Below are positions 17,528 through 25,535 of a stretch of DNA of 64,000 nt, in pieces (position 1 is the first letter of the stretch; each line of letters begins with the position of its first letter). A program made the position numbers and the translations under genes. The notes below the pieces were generated by a model. That model saw only the letters and a list, made by a program, of their open reading frames with translations. It was not told the origin of the DNA and did no database searches. The stretch is from NCBI RefSeq assembly GCF_001049895.1, contig NZ_CVPE01000006.1, positions 208,441 through 272,440 on the forward strand, written 5' to 3'. This DNA comes from Rubeoparvulum massiliense (GTDB taxonomy: Bacteria > Bacillota > Bacilli > Rubeoparvulales > Rubeoparvulaceae).

Positions 17528-18937
17528 ATGAAGGAGCAGCAATTACTACGAGCATTACCAGCAGTGAATCAGCTCATATCTAATGAAGAAGTGGAAGCCT
17601 TGGCGAAGAAGCATCAGCTTTCCAATCGCTTGCTAGTGGCGGAGGCACAGACTCATCTACAGATCATCCGCCAGCAGATTTTGGCAGATCAGTGGGAAGG
17701 GGCCCATGAAGTGACCAGCTTTCAGGAAGAGGTCTTGGCTGGTCTTCTACTGCGCCTTCAGCAGTGGCTTCAGAATTCCCTCCATCCTGTGATCAATGCT
17801 ACTGGGGTTGTGCTTCATACTAATTTGGGACGTGCTGTACTTAGCGAAGAAGCGATTCAGCATGTCTGTGATGTAGCTTCCCATTATTCCACATTAGAAT
17901 ACGAAATCGAGGATGGCGTACGAGGCTCGCGTCATGTTCATGTGGAGGAGTTGCTTACGCGGCTGACCCAGGCGGAAGCAGCCATGGTGGTGAACAATAA
18001 TGCTGCGGCTGTCTATCTGGTACTCCGTGAACTAGCAAGGGAGAAAGAGGTGGTGATCTCCCGTGGCGAGCTCGTGGAGATCGGTGGATCCTTCCGAATC
18101 TCATCTATTATGGAGGAGAGCGGGGCTCAGCTCGTCGAGGTGGGTACCACGAATAAGACCAAGCTATCCGACTATGAGGGAGCCATTCACCCTGAGACAG
18201 CCATGCTATTGAAGGTACATACCAGCAATTTTCGGATCGTTGGTTTCACGCAGGTGGTTGAACGAGAAGAGCTTGTTCAGCTCGGGCACGCCCATGGTAT
18301 TCCTGTCGTAGAGGATTTAGGAAGTGGCGTGATGTTCCCCTTCCATGAGCATCATATTGGTGATGAGCCGTTAGTCCAGGAAGTTCTCGCAGCAGGTGTA
18401 GATCTGGTTACCTTTAGTGGTGATAAGCTATTGGGCGGACCACAAGCAGGGATTATTGCTGGTAAAAAAGCGTTGATTCAACGGTTGAAGAAGAATCAGC
18501 TGGCTCGGGTATTACGGGTGGATAAGATGACGCTGGCTGCCCTTGAGACTACGCTCCGCCATTATCTCAATCAAGAGTATGATAAGATTCCTACACTCCG
18601 CGATGTCTTACATACCGCTGAAGAGATTCGGGAGAAGGCTGTGCGTTGCTATGATCTACTCTCTCCAGAGGTTCAAGAGGTCACTTCGCTCTGTGAGATC
18701 CAGTCCCAAGTAGGTGGTGGTACGCTGCCCTTGGTGACGCTACCATCAGTAGGAATCGCTGTGACCCCGACACGCTGTGCCCTTCACCATTTGGAGCGGG
18801 CGCTACGACAACAGCCTCCTCACTTAATTGGACGTATTGAAAATGAACAACTGATTCTCGATTTCCGAACCATTCAGGAAGCAGAGCTCCCTCTTGTGGC
18901 AGAGCATCTAAATCATAGCTACTCTTCCCTTCAATAG
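17528..18937 (+). CDS. selA: L-seryl-tRNA(Sec) selenium transferase
   Basis: A 469-residue PLP enzyme that turns Ser-tRNA(Sec) into Sec-tRNA(Sec) using selenophosphate. Marks are NATGVVLHTNLGRA, VNNNAAAVYLVL, SRGELVEIGGSFRI and the PLP-lysine site FSGDKLLGGPQAGI. AAGGAAGGA precedes the ATG. It follows selD, so both steps of selenium charging are encoded together. selB and the tRNA(Sec) gene are not in this window. Confidence 0.96.
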   Translation: MKEQQLLRALPAVNQLISNEEVEALAKKHQLSNRLLVAEAQTHLQIIRQQILADQWEGAHEVTSFQEEVLAGLLLRLQQWLQNSLHPVINATGVVLHTNLGRAVLSEEAIQHVCDVASHYSTLEYEIEDGVRGSRHVHVEELLTRLTQAEAAMVVNNNAAAVYLVLRELAREKEVVISRGELVEIGGSFRISSIMEESGAQLVEVGTTNKTKLSDYEGAIHPETAMLLKVHTSNFRIVGFTQVVEREELVQLGHAHGIPVVEDLGSGVMFPFHEHHIGDEPLVQEVLAAGVDLVTFSGDKLLGGPQAGIIAGKKALIQRLKKNQLARVLRVDKMTLAALETTLRHYLNQEYDKIPTLRDVLHTAEEIREKAVRCYDLLSPEVQEVTSLCEIQSQVGGGTLPLVTLPSVGIAVTPTRCALHHLERALRQQPPHLIGRIENEQLILDFRTIQEAELPLVAEHLNHSYSSLQ

Positions 18938-18980
18938 GGGAGAGTTTTGCTTTTTCAACAACAATTACCACAAAAATAAA

Positions 18981-19010
18981 GCATATTTGGTCCCCGAAGA
19001 TCACATCATA
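18981..19010 (+). promoter_or_regulatory. Sigma-G promoter of the SASP gene
   Basis: GCATA, 18 nt, CATCATA: a full match to the forespore sigma-G consensus (GHATR-N18-CATNHTA), lying 22 nt before the SASP start. Confidence 0.85.
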
Positions 19011-19032
19011 AGCCTGTAAGGAGGTGAAGAGA

Positions 19033-19239
19033 ATGGCTAACAACTCTAACACAAACAATCTTGTAGTACCTCAAGCGAACGCAGCTCTTGACCAAATGAA
19101 ATATGAGATCGCTCAAGAGTTCGGCGTTAACCTTGGTCCAGACACTACTTCCCGCCAAAACGGTTCCGTTGGTGGGGAAATCACGAAGCGTTTAGTACAG
19201 TACGCTGAGCAGCAATTAGCACGTAACTCTGGCTATTAA
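19033..19239 (+). CDS. Alpha/beta-type small acid-soluble spore protein
   Basis: A 68-residue DNA-binding protein that coats forespore DNA and protects it from UV and heat. Family marks: [15 protein letters not shown], the GPR protease cleavage site around the E-I/A-x-EFG segment, [22 protein letters not shown] and a C-terminal AEQQLA. AAGGAGGTGAAGAGA precedes ATG 19033. The sigma-G promoter and a downstream terminator make this a single-gene unit. It shows the organism forms endospores. Confidence 0.97.
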   Translation: MANNSNTNNLVVPQANAALDQMKYEIAQEFGVNLGPDTTSRQNGSVGGEITKRLVQYAEQQLARNSGY

Positions 19240-19285
19240 TCCATGATCTTCATCTATTTATCTAACGGCTTACCCTCTGCAAATC

Positions 19286-19322
19286 AAACCGTCCACCCTG
19301 CGCCAAGGTGGACGGTTTTTTT
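19286..19322 (+). terminator. Terminator of the SASP gene
   Basis: AAACCGTCCACC pairs with GGTGGACGGTTT across nine bases, followed by a T-run. Confidence 0.9.
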
Positions 19323-19335
19323 AGATGAACTTGAA

Positions 19336-19632
19336 TTAGCGGTAGGGGTAGGGATAGGGCGGATAAGGATACGGTGGATAGGGATAGGGTGGATATGGGT
19401 ATGGTGGATAAATAGGATAACGATAAAAGAAGGGAAAGAGCAAGAATGGAAGTAGAGCACCTGCTGGATTGGGATACCGTCGGCGTCCAAATTGTTGAAC
19501 CGCTGCATCCTGTTGTTCTCCTAGGTTCATCTCCATGGGCTGCCAAACGGGATACCAGCCTGGTTGCTCAGGTACCTGCCCTGGCTGACTTATCGTCCCC
19601 ATCCATTCATCAGGTTGAACGGGTTGCATCAT
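19336..19632 (-). CDS. Pro/Tyr-rich repeat protein, probable spore-coat component
   Basis: A 98-residue protein. The first half is Gln/Pro/Trp-rich (MMQPVQPDEWMGTISQPGQ), then FGRRRYPNPAGALLPFLLFPFFY gives a short hydrophobic stretch, and the tail is tandem PPYPY units. The DNA of this tail is a purine/pyrimidine-skewed tandem repeat that probably changes length by slippage. ATG 19632 is 6 nt from GAAAGG. Similar Tyr/Pro-rich tails occur in Bacillus coat and exosporium proteins. The coat role is inferred from composition and from the adjacent convergent SASP gene. Confidence 0.6.
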   Translation of the reverse strand: MMQPVQPDEWMGTISQPGQVPEQPGWYPVWQPMEMNLGEQQDAAVQQFGRRRYPNPAGALLPFLLFPFFYRYPIYPPYPYPPYPYPPYPYPPYPYPYR

Positions 19633-19728
19633 AATCATCCTTTCTTGGTTGGTTGCCCTACCAGTATATGTACGAATGACTAGATGGTACCCGCCTACCC
19701 TTTATTTTGGGCGCTTGCCCTTTGACCC

Positions 19729-20847
19729 TTAATGATTTGATTTTGCTTCTTCTGCTGGGGTAGTACCGATAACTCGCAAACCATTTTCAAAATAAATACT
19801 GGTGCTGGGGAAGGCACAAGAGACATGATGCTTCTCTAAAATCTCCATAATCTTAAAATTGATCTCTTCCTTCACTTGAGAATGTTCGGCTAGAGCCGTA
19901 CTTTTCGTGAAGAAGGTGATCTTAATGTCTAAGCTAGATGCACCATAAGCATCGAAGAAAACGCTGATGGTATCAGGATGAATCCCCTCATGCTCGGTGA
20001 GAACAGCGCGAATCTCCTCCACTACCTCCTGCATGGCAACGCGGGATGTATCATAGCTGACACCTAGATTAAAGGTGACTCGTCGCTTCCCCATCTGTGA
20101 CCAGTTGGTAATCGGCGAGTTCGCTAGCTCGGAATTGGGGACGGTAATCACGGCCTGAGCAAAGGTGCGGATCTTGGTGCTACGGAAGGTAATATCCTCT
20201 ACAGTTCCTTCAATGGTACCTGATTGAATCCAGTCACCAATGGAGAAGGGCCGTTCAATAATAATCACTACACCACCCAATAGGTTGCTGAGGGAGTCTT
20301 TCGCAGCAAGGGCAAAGGCAAGTCCGCCAAGACCTAGACCAGCGACGAAGCCACTTACATTGAAGCCCCATTCCTCGAGAAGAATGGTAATGGTAAGGGC
20401 AGCCACAATAAACTGAGTTAGCTTCGAAAGAAAAGGAATTAAAATTTTGTCGACCTTCCCATTGGATGCAAGATGGAGACGGGTAAAGAGGGTGGAGGAC
20501 TCATCAGCAAGGCGGAAGAGACCCCAACCAACGAGAAAGATCAGAGCAGTTCGTAATAAATGCAGTAATTTTGCCTCGTAGAGCGGATTTTCAAGGAAAT
20601 AATGAGCTGAAAAATAGATACCCAACACCACGATTAACCAACGTAAGGGGGCTTCGAAGGCCAGTAATAGCTTCTCATCCATTTTTAGGCTGGTTCGCTT
20701 AGAGATTTTTAAGAAGAGCGTAAATATGTATTTGGTAAATATCTGTCGGAACAGGAGAAAAGCAAGAAAGATCCCAACGGCGATGGCAAAGTGAATCCAG
20801 TCGGTTAAATTGAGCAGATGATTCCAGATATTATCCCATGTGGTCAA
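19729..20847 (-). CDS. MscS-family mechanosensitive channel
   Basis: A 372-residue membrane protein with four to five helices and the conserved pore/beta-domain segment: GFVAGLGLGGLAFALAAKDSLSNLLGG (the Gly/Ala-rich pore helix), then ERPFSIGDWI and VPNSELANSPITNWS. Such channels release solutes under osmotic downshock. The start is TTG at 20847, 6 nt after AAAGGAGG; no better start exists. It lies beside tRNA-Ser in the opposite direction. Confidence 0.92.
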   Translation of the reverse strand: MTTWDNIWNHLLNLTDWIHFAIAVGIFLAFLLFRQIFTKYIFTLFLKISKRTSLKMDEKLLLAFEAPLRWLIVVLGIYFSAHYFLENPLYEAKLLHLLRTALIFLVGWGLFRLADESSTLFTRLHLASNGKVDKILIPFLSKLTQFIVAALTITILLEEWGFNVSGFVAGLGLGGLAFALAAKDSLSNLLGGVVIIIERPFSIGDWIQSGTIEGTVEDITFRSTKIRTFAQAVITVPNSELANSPITNWSQMGKRRVTFNLGVSYDTSRVAMQEVVEEIRAVLTEHEGIHPDTISVFFDAYGASSLDIKITFFTKSTALAEHSQVKEEINFKIMEILEKHHVSCAFPSTSIYFENGLRVIGTTPAEEAKSNH

Positions 20848-20902
20848 GGTAATCCTCCTTTAATTCTGTCTGTTTTACCTGCTATAGCTAAGATAAAAAG
20901 AA

Positions 20903-20931
20903 TTGCCATAGGGGACAAAATACATTATAAT
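20903..20931 (+). promoter_or_regulatory. Promoter of tRNA-Ser
   Basis: TTGCCA, 17 nt, TATAAT; the mature tRNA begins 31 nt downstream of the -10 box. Confidence 0.7.
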
Positions 20932-20962
20932 ATAAATCTGTTGCGATATAAATTGTTTATTC

Positions 20963-21054
20963 GGAGGAGTACCCAAGCGGCTGAAGGGGATGGTCTCGAA
21001 AATCATTAGGCGGGTTCTACCCGTGCGAGGGTTCAAATCCCTCCTCCTCCGCCA
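20963..21054 (+). tRNA. tRNA-Ser, anticodon CGA
   Basis: A 92-nt class II tRNA. Acceptor GGAGGAG pairs with CTCCTCC, the anticodon loop is CTCGAAA (anticodon CGA, reading UCG) with stem ATGGT/ATCAT, a long variable arm follows, the T arm is GAGGG-TTCAAAT-CCCTC, and CCA is encoded. It is not tRNA-Sec, which would have anticodon UCA. No terminator follows: the sequence after CCA passes straight into a relaxase fragment. Confidence 0.95.
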
Positions 21055-21613
21055 AGCAAAATTGCAAGCAGGAAAAGGTGCCGGATATGAACGATGGGCA
21101 AAGATTTTTAATTTAAAACAGATGGCACAGACGATGAATTACTTAACAGAAAATAACCTGCTTGACTATAAGGATTTAGAAAAAAAAGCACAAACTATAA
21201 CGGATAATTTTAATCAATTATCGACTCAAATTAGAGATGCTGAAAAGCGTATGACAGAGATAGCAAATCTTAAAACGCATATTATAAACTATTCAAAAAC
21301 CCGTGATACTTATACCGCTTATCGTAAGGCGGGATATTCTAAAAAATTCTATGAAGAACATACTGCTGAATTACTTTTACACAAAGCTGCAAAGGCTGCT
21401 TTTGATGAATTAGATGATAAAAAGATTCCAACAATAAAGGCTTTGTAAACTGAATTTTCTGAACTTCTTTCTGAAAAGAAAAAAGCTTATTCACTATACC
21501 ATTCCACAAAAAAAGAAATGAAAAATATATTGACTGCAAAGGCAAATATTGACCGTCTTTTAGGTGAGGACATATTGGAGAAAGAAAAGGGAAAACACAA
21601 AGAACAGAGGTAA
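21055..21613 (+). pseudogene. Relaxase/mobilisation protein, 3' fragment with a nonsense codon
   Basis: From just after the tRNA CCA the frame reads a conjugative-element relaxase tail: AGKGAGYERWAKIFNLKQMA, NYLTENNLLDY, LKTHIINYSKTRDTY and YRKAGYSKKFYEEH. The frame then meets TAA at 21446-21448 (probably a former CAA Gln codon) and continues in frame with TEFSELLSEKKKAYSLYH to the natural stop at 21613. The N-terminal nickase domain is absent. This is a decayed remnant of an integrative or mobilisable element joined directly to tRNA-Ser. Confidence 0.85.
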
Positions 21614-21810
21614 TATTACTTATGATTTTTCAGCTCCCATAGGGAGCGTAGCCACACAATTTATTGTGTGTTCAATGGGGATTGGGGATACTACCCAACA
21701 AGCAGATTTGGCAAAAATTCCGTAAGGGAATTTTATGCAAAATCGCAAGGTGTGTACCACCTTGCCCTGCTTGCCATTATTGTTTTGAAGAATAATTAAT
21801 AATGATTTAA
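21614..21810. other. Non-coding remnant with serial hairpins
   Basis: About 200 nt between the relaxase fragment and the IS. It holds four short inverted repeats in a row: CTCCC-ATA-GGGAG, CACACAAT-TT-ATTGTGTG, AAAATTCC-GTAAG-GGAATTTT and GCAAGGTG-GCAC-type CACCTTGC. No convincing ORF is present. It is probably the tail of the decayed mobile element. Confidence 0.45.
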
Positions 21811-23218
21811 TCACTAGTGTTGCATTAATTTACGCAGATGATTCAAAATATAAAAAAGATTCAATATTTATTGGTCCATACAATAAATAATCCTTTACAA
21901 TGGAAGGACAGGTGGTTCCTGTCCAAATCCAACGTAAAGGATCACTCACATGGACAAGGATACACTATTTTCGTCATTTGGTAAATGGATTTCACCCATC
22001 AATACTGACTTTTTTGATGAACAGGTCAAAATAAGGAAACTTGACTACTACACAAAGAAGCTAACGACAGAAGCTTACTTGAAATTAATGCTTCTCGCTC
22101 AGCTCAATCAATGGGATAGCTTACATGAGATGAGCGATGCTCTTGTTGATGAAGGTCTTCAGGAAACCGTAGGTTTTCAATCGATTAGCGTATCCCAGCT
22201 ATCGCGACGGAATCGTGAAATTCCATCGGATGTGATGGCCATGATATTCTTCCAACTGGTCAGTAAAATAAAGGCTTTCCATCAAAAGACCCAACCATCC
22301 ATGCCATTGAATATCATTGATTCAACTACTATCCCGTTGAATTTAGGGAAGTATGCTTGGGCGGATTTTCGAAAGACGAAGGCAGGAATTAAAGTCCATC
22401 TACGCTTAGTAATGATGGACCAACACATGACCTATCCTGACCAACTCACGATTACACCCGCTAAAGAACACGATCGCGGGCAATTGGAAGTTCTCATCGA
22501 TGACAAGAACGCGACTTATGTGTTTGATCGAGGTTACATCGATTACGAACGCTTTGATCGTATGACGGATGACGGCTATTTTTTCGTGTCCCGTTTGAAA
22601 GCTAATGCCGTCACTCATCCCATTAAATCTTTTGACACCGGTGAAAATCCTGCGATCCTTTCGGATCAAATGGTTTGGCTAGGGACCTCACCAAGCCTTG
22701 CAGAAAACGTTTTCCGACTCGTTGAAGTGCTCGATCATCGCGGGAAAACACTTCGATTGATTACGAATCGATTTGATATTCTTCCGGAGGAAGTGAGCGA
22801 GATCTATCGTGCCCGTTGGGCGATTGAGCTATTCTTCAAATGGTTGAAGCAGCATGTGAAGATTAAAACGTTCTATGGTGAAAGTGAAAATGCTGTCAAA
22901 AATCAAATCTATACGGCATTGATCGTATATTGCCTTCATGTTTTGATTCAGCTAGAGATGAATCGTCAGCGGAAAATACTTCAGATTCAACGTTGGCTCA
23001 AACGTTTGCTTTGGAAACCAGCCAATCAATGGGTTCGTCGCATGGAGGACCGTACGGTCCCTTAAGAAATGGTATCTGTCGTTGTTGCCCCTTTGATTAA
23101 ATTGTATAAATATGCCAAATGGACAGAACCACTTTTTGTTCGAGTTTTCCTTTTTTAACTTGAAAGCGAGAGAATCAATAAACAAAATATTCTATCTTTA
23201 TTTATACAACACTAGTGA
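21811..23218 (+). mobile_element. IS4-family insertion sequence, complete
   Basis: About 1.41 kb bounded by inverted repeats: TCACTAGTGTTG at the left and its exact complement CAACACTAGTGA at the right, extending to 16 of 18 matches. It contains one transposase gene. The flanks show no exact target duplication (AATGATTTAAT left and AATTATTTCAT right share 9 of 11). The right end lies inside the 5' part of the agrC-like gene. Confidence 0.85.
21950..23065 (+). CDS. IS4-family DDE transposase
   Basis: A 371-residue transposase with IS4 hallmarks: the first Asp in NIIDSTTIPL, the second in YVFDRGYIDYERFD, and the YREK-like segment with the catalytic Glu in YRARWAIELFFKWLKQHVKIK. The frame is intact and the flanking inverted repeats are present, so the element may still move. 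Confidence 0.95.
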   Translation: MDKDTLFSSFGKWISPINTDFFDEQVKIRKLDYYTKKLTTEAYLKLMLLAQLNQWDSLHEMSDALVDEGLQETVGFQSISVSQLSRRNREIPSDVMAMIFFQLVSKIKAFHQKTQPSMPLNIIDSTTIPLNLGKYAWADFRKTKAGIKVHLRLVMMDQHMTYPDQLTITPAKEHDRGQLEVLIDDKNATYVFDRGYIDYERFDRMTDDGYFFVSRLKANAVTHPIKSFDTGENPAILSDQMVWLGTSPSLAENVFRLVEVLDHRGKTLRLITNRFDILPEEVSEIYRARWAIELFFKWLKQHVKIKTFYGESENAVKNQIYTALIVYCLHVLIQLEMNRQRKILQIQRWLKRLLWKPANQWVRRMEDRTVP

Positions 23219-24431
23219 ATTATTTCATACTTTTTTTAATGAAAATGTTTATAATAGCAGAATAGAAAAACTATCTTATTTATTGTATTTTGTTTCATCT
23301 TCAGTTTTAATATTTATTACTAAAGTTCCGTTAATTACATTGATTTTCACATTAAACTTTTTGTTTATTATTTCTTTAAATTATGAGAGTTCCATTCAGA
23401 AGAAAATTATTTTTTCATCCCTTATTTATGCAATATTGTTTGTAATCGAAATTATTGTTTCAGTAAGTATTGGGTTCATAGATATTTCAGCAATTCATAA
23501 TAGTACTTTTAACTCAGTTGTAGGCTTGATACTAATACGAACAATAACTTTGATTGTAGCTTATTTGTTAAATAAATACAAAAGTTCAAGGAAGGAAGAT
23601 TTTCCTATACCCCAGATTTATTATTTAGCTCTTATTGTTATCTTATTTGGAACATTATATTTATTTGTAACTTCTTTAGAAAATGATAATTTAACACTAT
23701 ATAATGTACTTATCAGCGGATCTATTTTAATTATTGTCAATGTGACTATGATAGTAATAGATGAAAAAATATATAATTCAATTATTGCAATGAACGAAAA
23801 AAATATTTTAAAGCAGCAAAATATTGCATATGAAAACCAAGCAGAAATTATTAGTCAGTCCACTGAATCCATTAAATCACTTAAACATGATATTAAAAAT
23901 CATTTAATTATGCTCGACGAAATGTACAAAAATGATAAAAAAGATGAAGTGGAACCTTACATACGGAAAATTTTAAAGGAAATAGATAGTGGGGCATTTT
24001 CTCAATCTAATAATTTTGTGATTGACAGCATTGTTAATTTTAAACTGAGAAAGTTGCAAAATACTGATACAAAAATATTTGTAGATATAAGTGTTCCACA
24101 ATCTATTAATATTTTTGCGTACGATATTACTGTTATACTAGGTAATTTACTTGATAACGCTATCACCGCTATCCTGCAATCAGACAACAAGAAATTAGAT
24201 TTACAAATAAGTTGCAGTATGGGAAATCTAATTATTTTAATGGATAACTCTTTTGACGGCAAGTTAATTATTGATAATAGCAAATTTAAAACTACAAAAT
24301 CCTTTAAAGCCAATCATGGGATAGGACTTGCTAATATAGAAAAATCTTTAGAAAGTTACGGTGGAGAAATAAGAACAGAGTATACTAGTGATACTTTCTC
24401 TGTAGCTGTTATAGTTCCATACAAAAATTAA
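23112..24431 (+). CDS. AgrC-like GHKL sensor histidine kinase, 5' end replaced by the IS
   Basis: A 439-residue reading frame. Several hydrophobic helices (about residues 55-200) form a peptide-sensor membrane domain. The kinase part has the phosphoacceptor region SLKHDIKNHLIMLDEMY, the N box GNLLDNA and the G box HGIGLANIEK, as in AgrC/GHKL kinases that sense cyclic autoinducing peptides. The first 35 or so codons lie within the IS end and do not belong to the family, so the native start was lost by insertion. No good ribosome site serves ATG 23112. It may be non-functional or expressed as a fusion. Confidence 0.8.
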   Translation: MPNGQNHFLFEFSFFNLKARESINKIFYLYLYNTSELFHTFFNENVYNSRIEKLSYLLYFVSSSVLIFITKVPLITLIFTLNFLFIISLNYESSIQKKIIFSSLIYAILFVIEIIVSVSIGFIDISAIHNSTFNSVVGLILIRTITLIVAYLLNKYKSSRKEDFPIPQIYYLALIVILFGTLYLFVTSLENDNLTLYNVLISGSILIIVNVTMIVIDEKIYNSIIAMNEKNILKQQNIAYENQAEIISQSTESIKSLKHDIKNHLIMLDEMYKNDKKDEVEPYIRKILKEIDSGAFSQSNNFVIDSIVNFKLRKLQNTDTKIFVDISVPQSINIFAYDITVILGNLLDNAITAILQSDNKKLDLQISCSMGNLIILMDNSFDGKLIIDNSKFKTTKSFKANHGIGLANIEKSLESYGGEIRTEYTSDTFSVAVIVPYKN

Positions 24432-24480
24432 AAATAAAATTAGAGATGGGATAAGTTTTTCCATCTCTAATTTTATTTTA
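24432..24480. terminator. Terminator after the agrC-like gene
   Basis: An 18-bp perfect stem (24432-24449 with 24461-24478) that ends in TTTTATTTT, directly after the stop codon. Confidence 0.85.
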
Positions 24481-24499
24481 TAACCTTAAAATTCATCAC

Positions 24500-24561
24500 T
24501 TATACCCTAAATTCAATCATTTATACCCTAAGTCCGCACAAATCTTAAAAATGTATATAAT
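24500..24561 (+). promoter_or_regulatory. LytTR-type operator and promoter of agrDB
   Basis: TTATACCCT occurs twice, at 24500-24508 and 24521-24529, 21 bp apart (9-bp repeats, 12-bp spacer), the geometry bound by AgrA-type LytTR regulators. A TATAAT box lies at 24556-24561, and the -35 position directly follows the second repeat without resembling TTGACA, which fits an activator-dependent promoter. Confidence 0.65.
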
Positions 24562-24602
24562 AAACTTATATTGGGAATTTATACCAAGGAGGTAATGTGT
24601 TA

Positions 24603-24761
24603 ATGAAAAAGTTTAAAAAAGAAAAGTGGGTATACAGGTTGGGAAGTATGGTTGCCTCACTTGCATTGGTAGTGACAGCATTAAATGTAAATACTGCTTG
24701 CGTATACATTGCCCATCAGCCAAAGCTACCAGATTCAGCTAAAAAATTTCGTAAATTTTAA
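24603..24761 (+). CDS. agrD: AgrD-like cyclic autoinducer peptide precursor
   Basis: A 52-residue peptide. It has a basic amphipathic start (MKKFKKEKWVYRLGSM), a hydrophobic leader (VASLALVVTALNVN), then the core TACVYIA with a single Cys, and the recognition tail HQPKLPDSAKKFRKF. This fits the cyclic lactone autoinducer family, in which AgrB cuts after the core and closes a thiolactone from the Cys; CVYIA would give a five-residue ring. AAGGAGG lies upstream. Its TAA overlaps the ATG of agrB (TAATG), so the two are coupled. Confidence 0.88.
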   Translation: MKKFKKEKWVYRLGSMVASLALVVTALNVNTACVYIAHQPKLPDSAKKFRKF

Positions 24762-25327
24762 TGTTTACAAAAGAAATGAACAAGCTTGCAGATGTTCTGA
24801 TTGAAAAAGAGATAAGTAAGGGTGAAGATAAGGATTTAATAGTTTATGGCCTTAGTACTGGTATTGAGCTTTGTTTCAATATTATAACAACAATAGTATT
24901 AGGTTTTTTGTTTGAAATGGTATTTGAAAGCCTTGTCTTCCTTCTATCTTTTTCTCTCATTCGTACATATGCAGGTGGTTATCACTGTCAAAAGGCAATA
25001 AACTGTTATCTACTATCAAGTGGAATTGTGGCACTGGTGTTGCCGATAGTAAAGTTTACACCAAAAGAATTTATACCTGTAGTTGGAGTAATAATTCTTA
25101 TAATATCTATACCAATACTTATAAAGCTAGCACCAGTAGAAACACCTACTAAGCCACTTGATGAAGAAGAGAAAAAATACTATCGCAAAAAAAGGATTTT
25201 CCATTTAGTAGTGATGTGTCTTATAATAACACTTTTGTTCTTTTGGAGTCTAAACACTATAATTTTAACAATATGTCTAGGTAATCTAGTGGCAGCATTG
25301 TTTGTTATTAAAGCACAATGGGCATAG
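24761..25327 (+). CDS. agrB: AgrB-like autoinducer-processing membrane protease
   Basis: A 188-residue polytopic protein (four to six helices). The catalytic pair is visible in RTYAGGYHCQKAINCY: His and Cys separated by seven residues, as in staphylococcal AgrB. It would cleave the AgrD precursor tail and form the thiolactone. It is translationally coupled to agrD. The response regulator (AgrA) that normally completes the system is not in this window. Confidence 0.92.
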   Translation: MFTKEMNKLADVLIEKEISKGEDKDLIVYGLSTGIELCFNIITTIVLGFLFEMVFESLVFLLSFSLIRTYAGGYHCQKAINCYLLSSGIVALVLPIVKFTPKEFIPVVGVIILIISIPILIKLAPVETPTKPLDEEEKKYYRKKRIFHLVVMCLIITLLFFWSLNTIILTICLGNLVAALFVIKAQWA

Positions 25328-25334
25328 GTATTAA

Positions 25335-25466
25335 ATGTTGTTTAATTTCTATTTTATTTGTTTTAAGAGTAAATATTTTTATTTTCGTAATGTGTTTAGG
25401 GATTACGATATCGGCAGGGATAGTGAGTTAAAAAAATTATTCAATAAAGTTTGGAAAATGATTTAA
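25335..25466 (+). CDS. Small doubtful ORF after agrB
   Basis: A 43-codon ORF starting MLFNFYFICFKSKYF and ending in a charged tail RDYDIGRDSELKKLFNKVW. It has no ribosome site and no recognisable family. It might be a relic of a larger gene such as a regulator lost from the agr cluster, or chance in AT-rich DNA. Confidence 0.2.
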   Translation: MLFNFYFICFKSKYFYFRNVFRDYDIGRDSELKKLFNKVWKMI

Positions 25467-25535
25467 CAAAAAATCAATGAAAATCTTATATGTTACAAAT
25501 ATTTCGAAAATATAGAGATGAAAGGTGGAATATTT

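Noticed and set aside
20963-21054. Considered tRNA-Sec because selA/selD lie nearby and the variable arm is long.
   Set aside because: The anticodon loop CTCGAAA gives CGA (Ser), the acceptor stem is the normal 7 bp, and Sec tRNA would read UCA.
21790-23240. AATGATTTAAT / AATTATTTCAT at the IS ends as a target-site duplication.
   Set aside because: Two of eleven positions differ; an exact duplication would be expected for a recent insertion, so it is not claimed.
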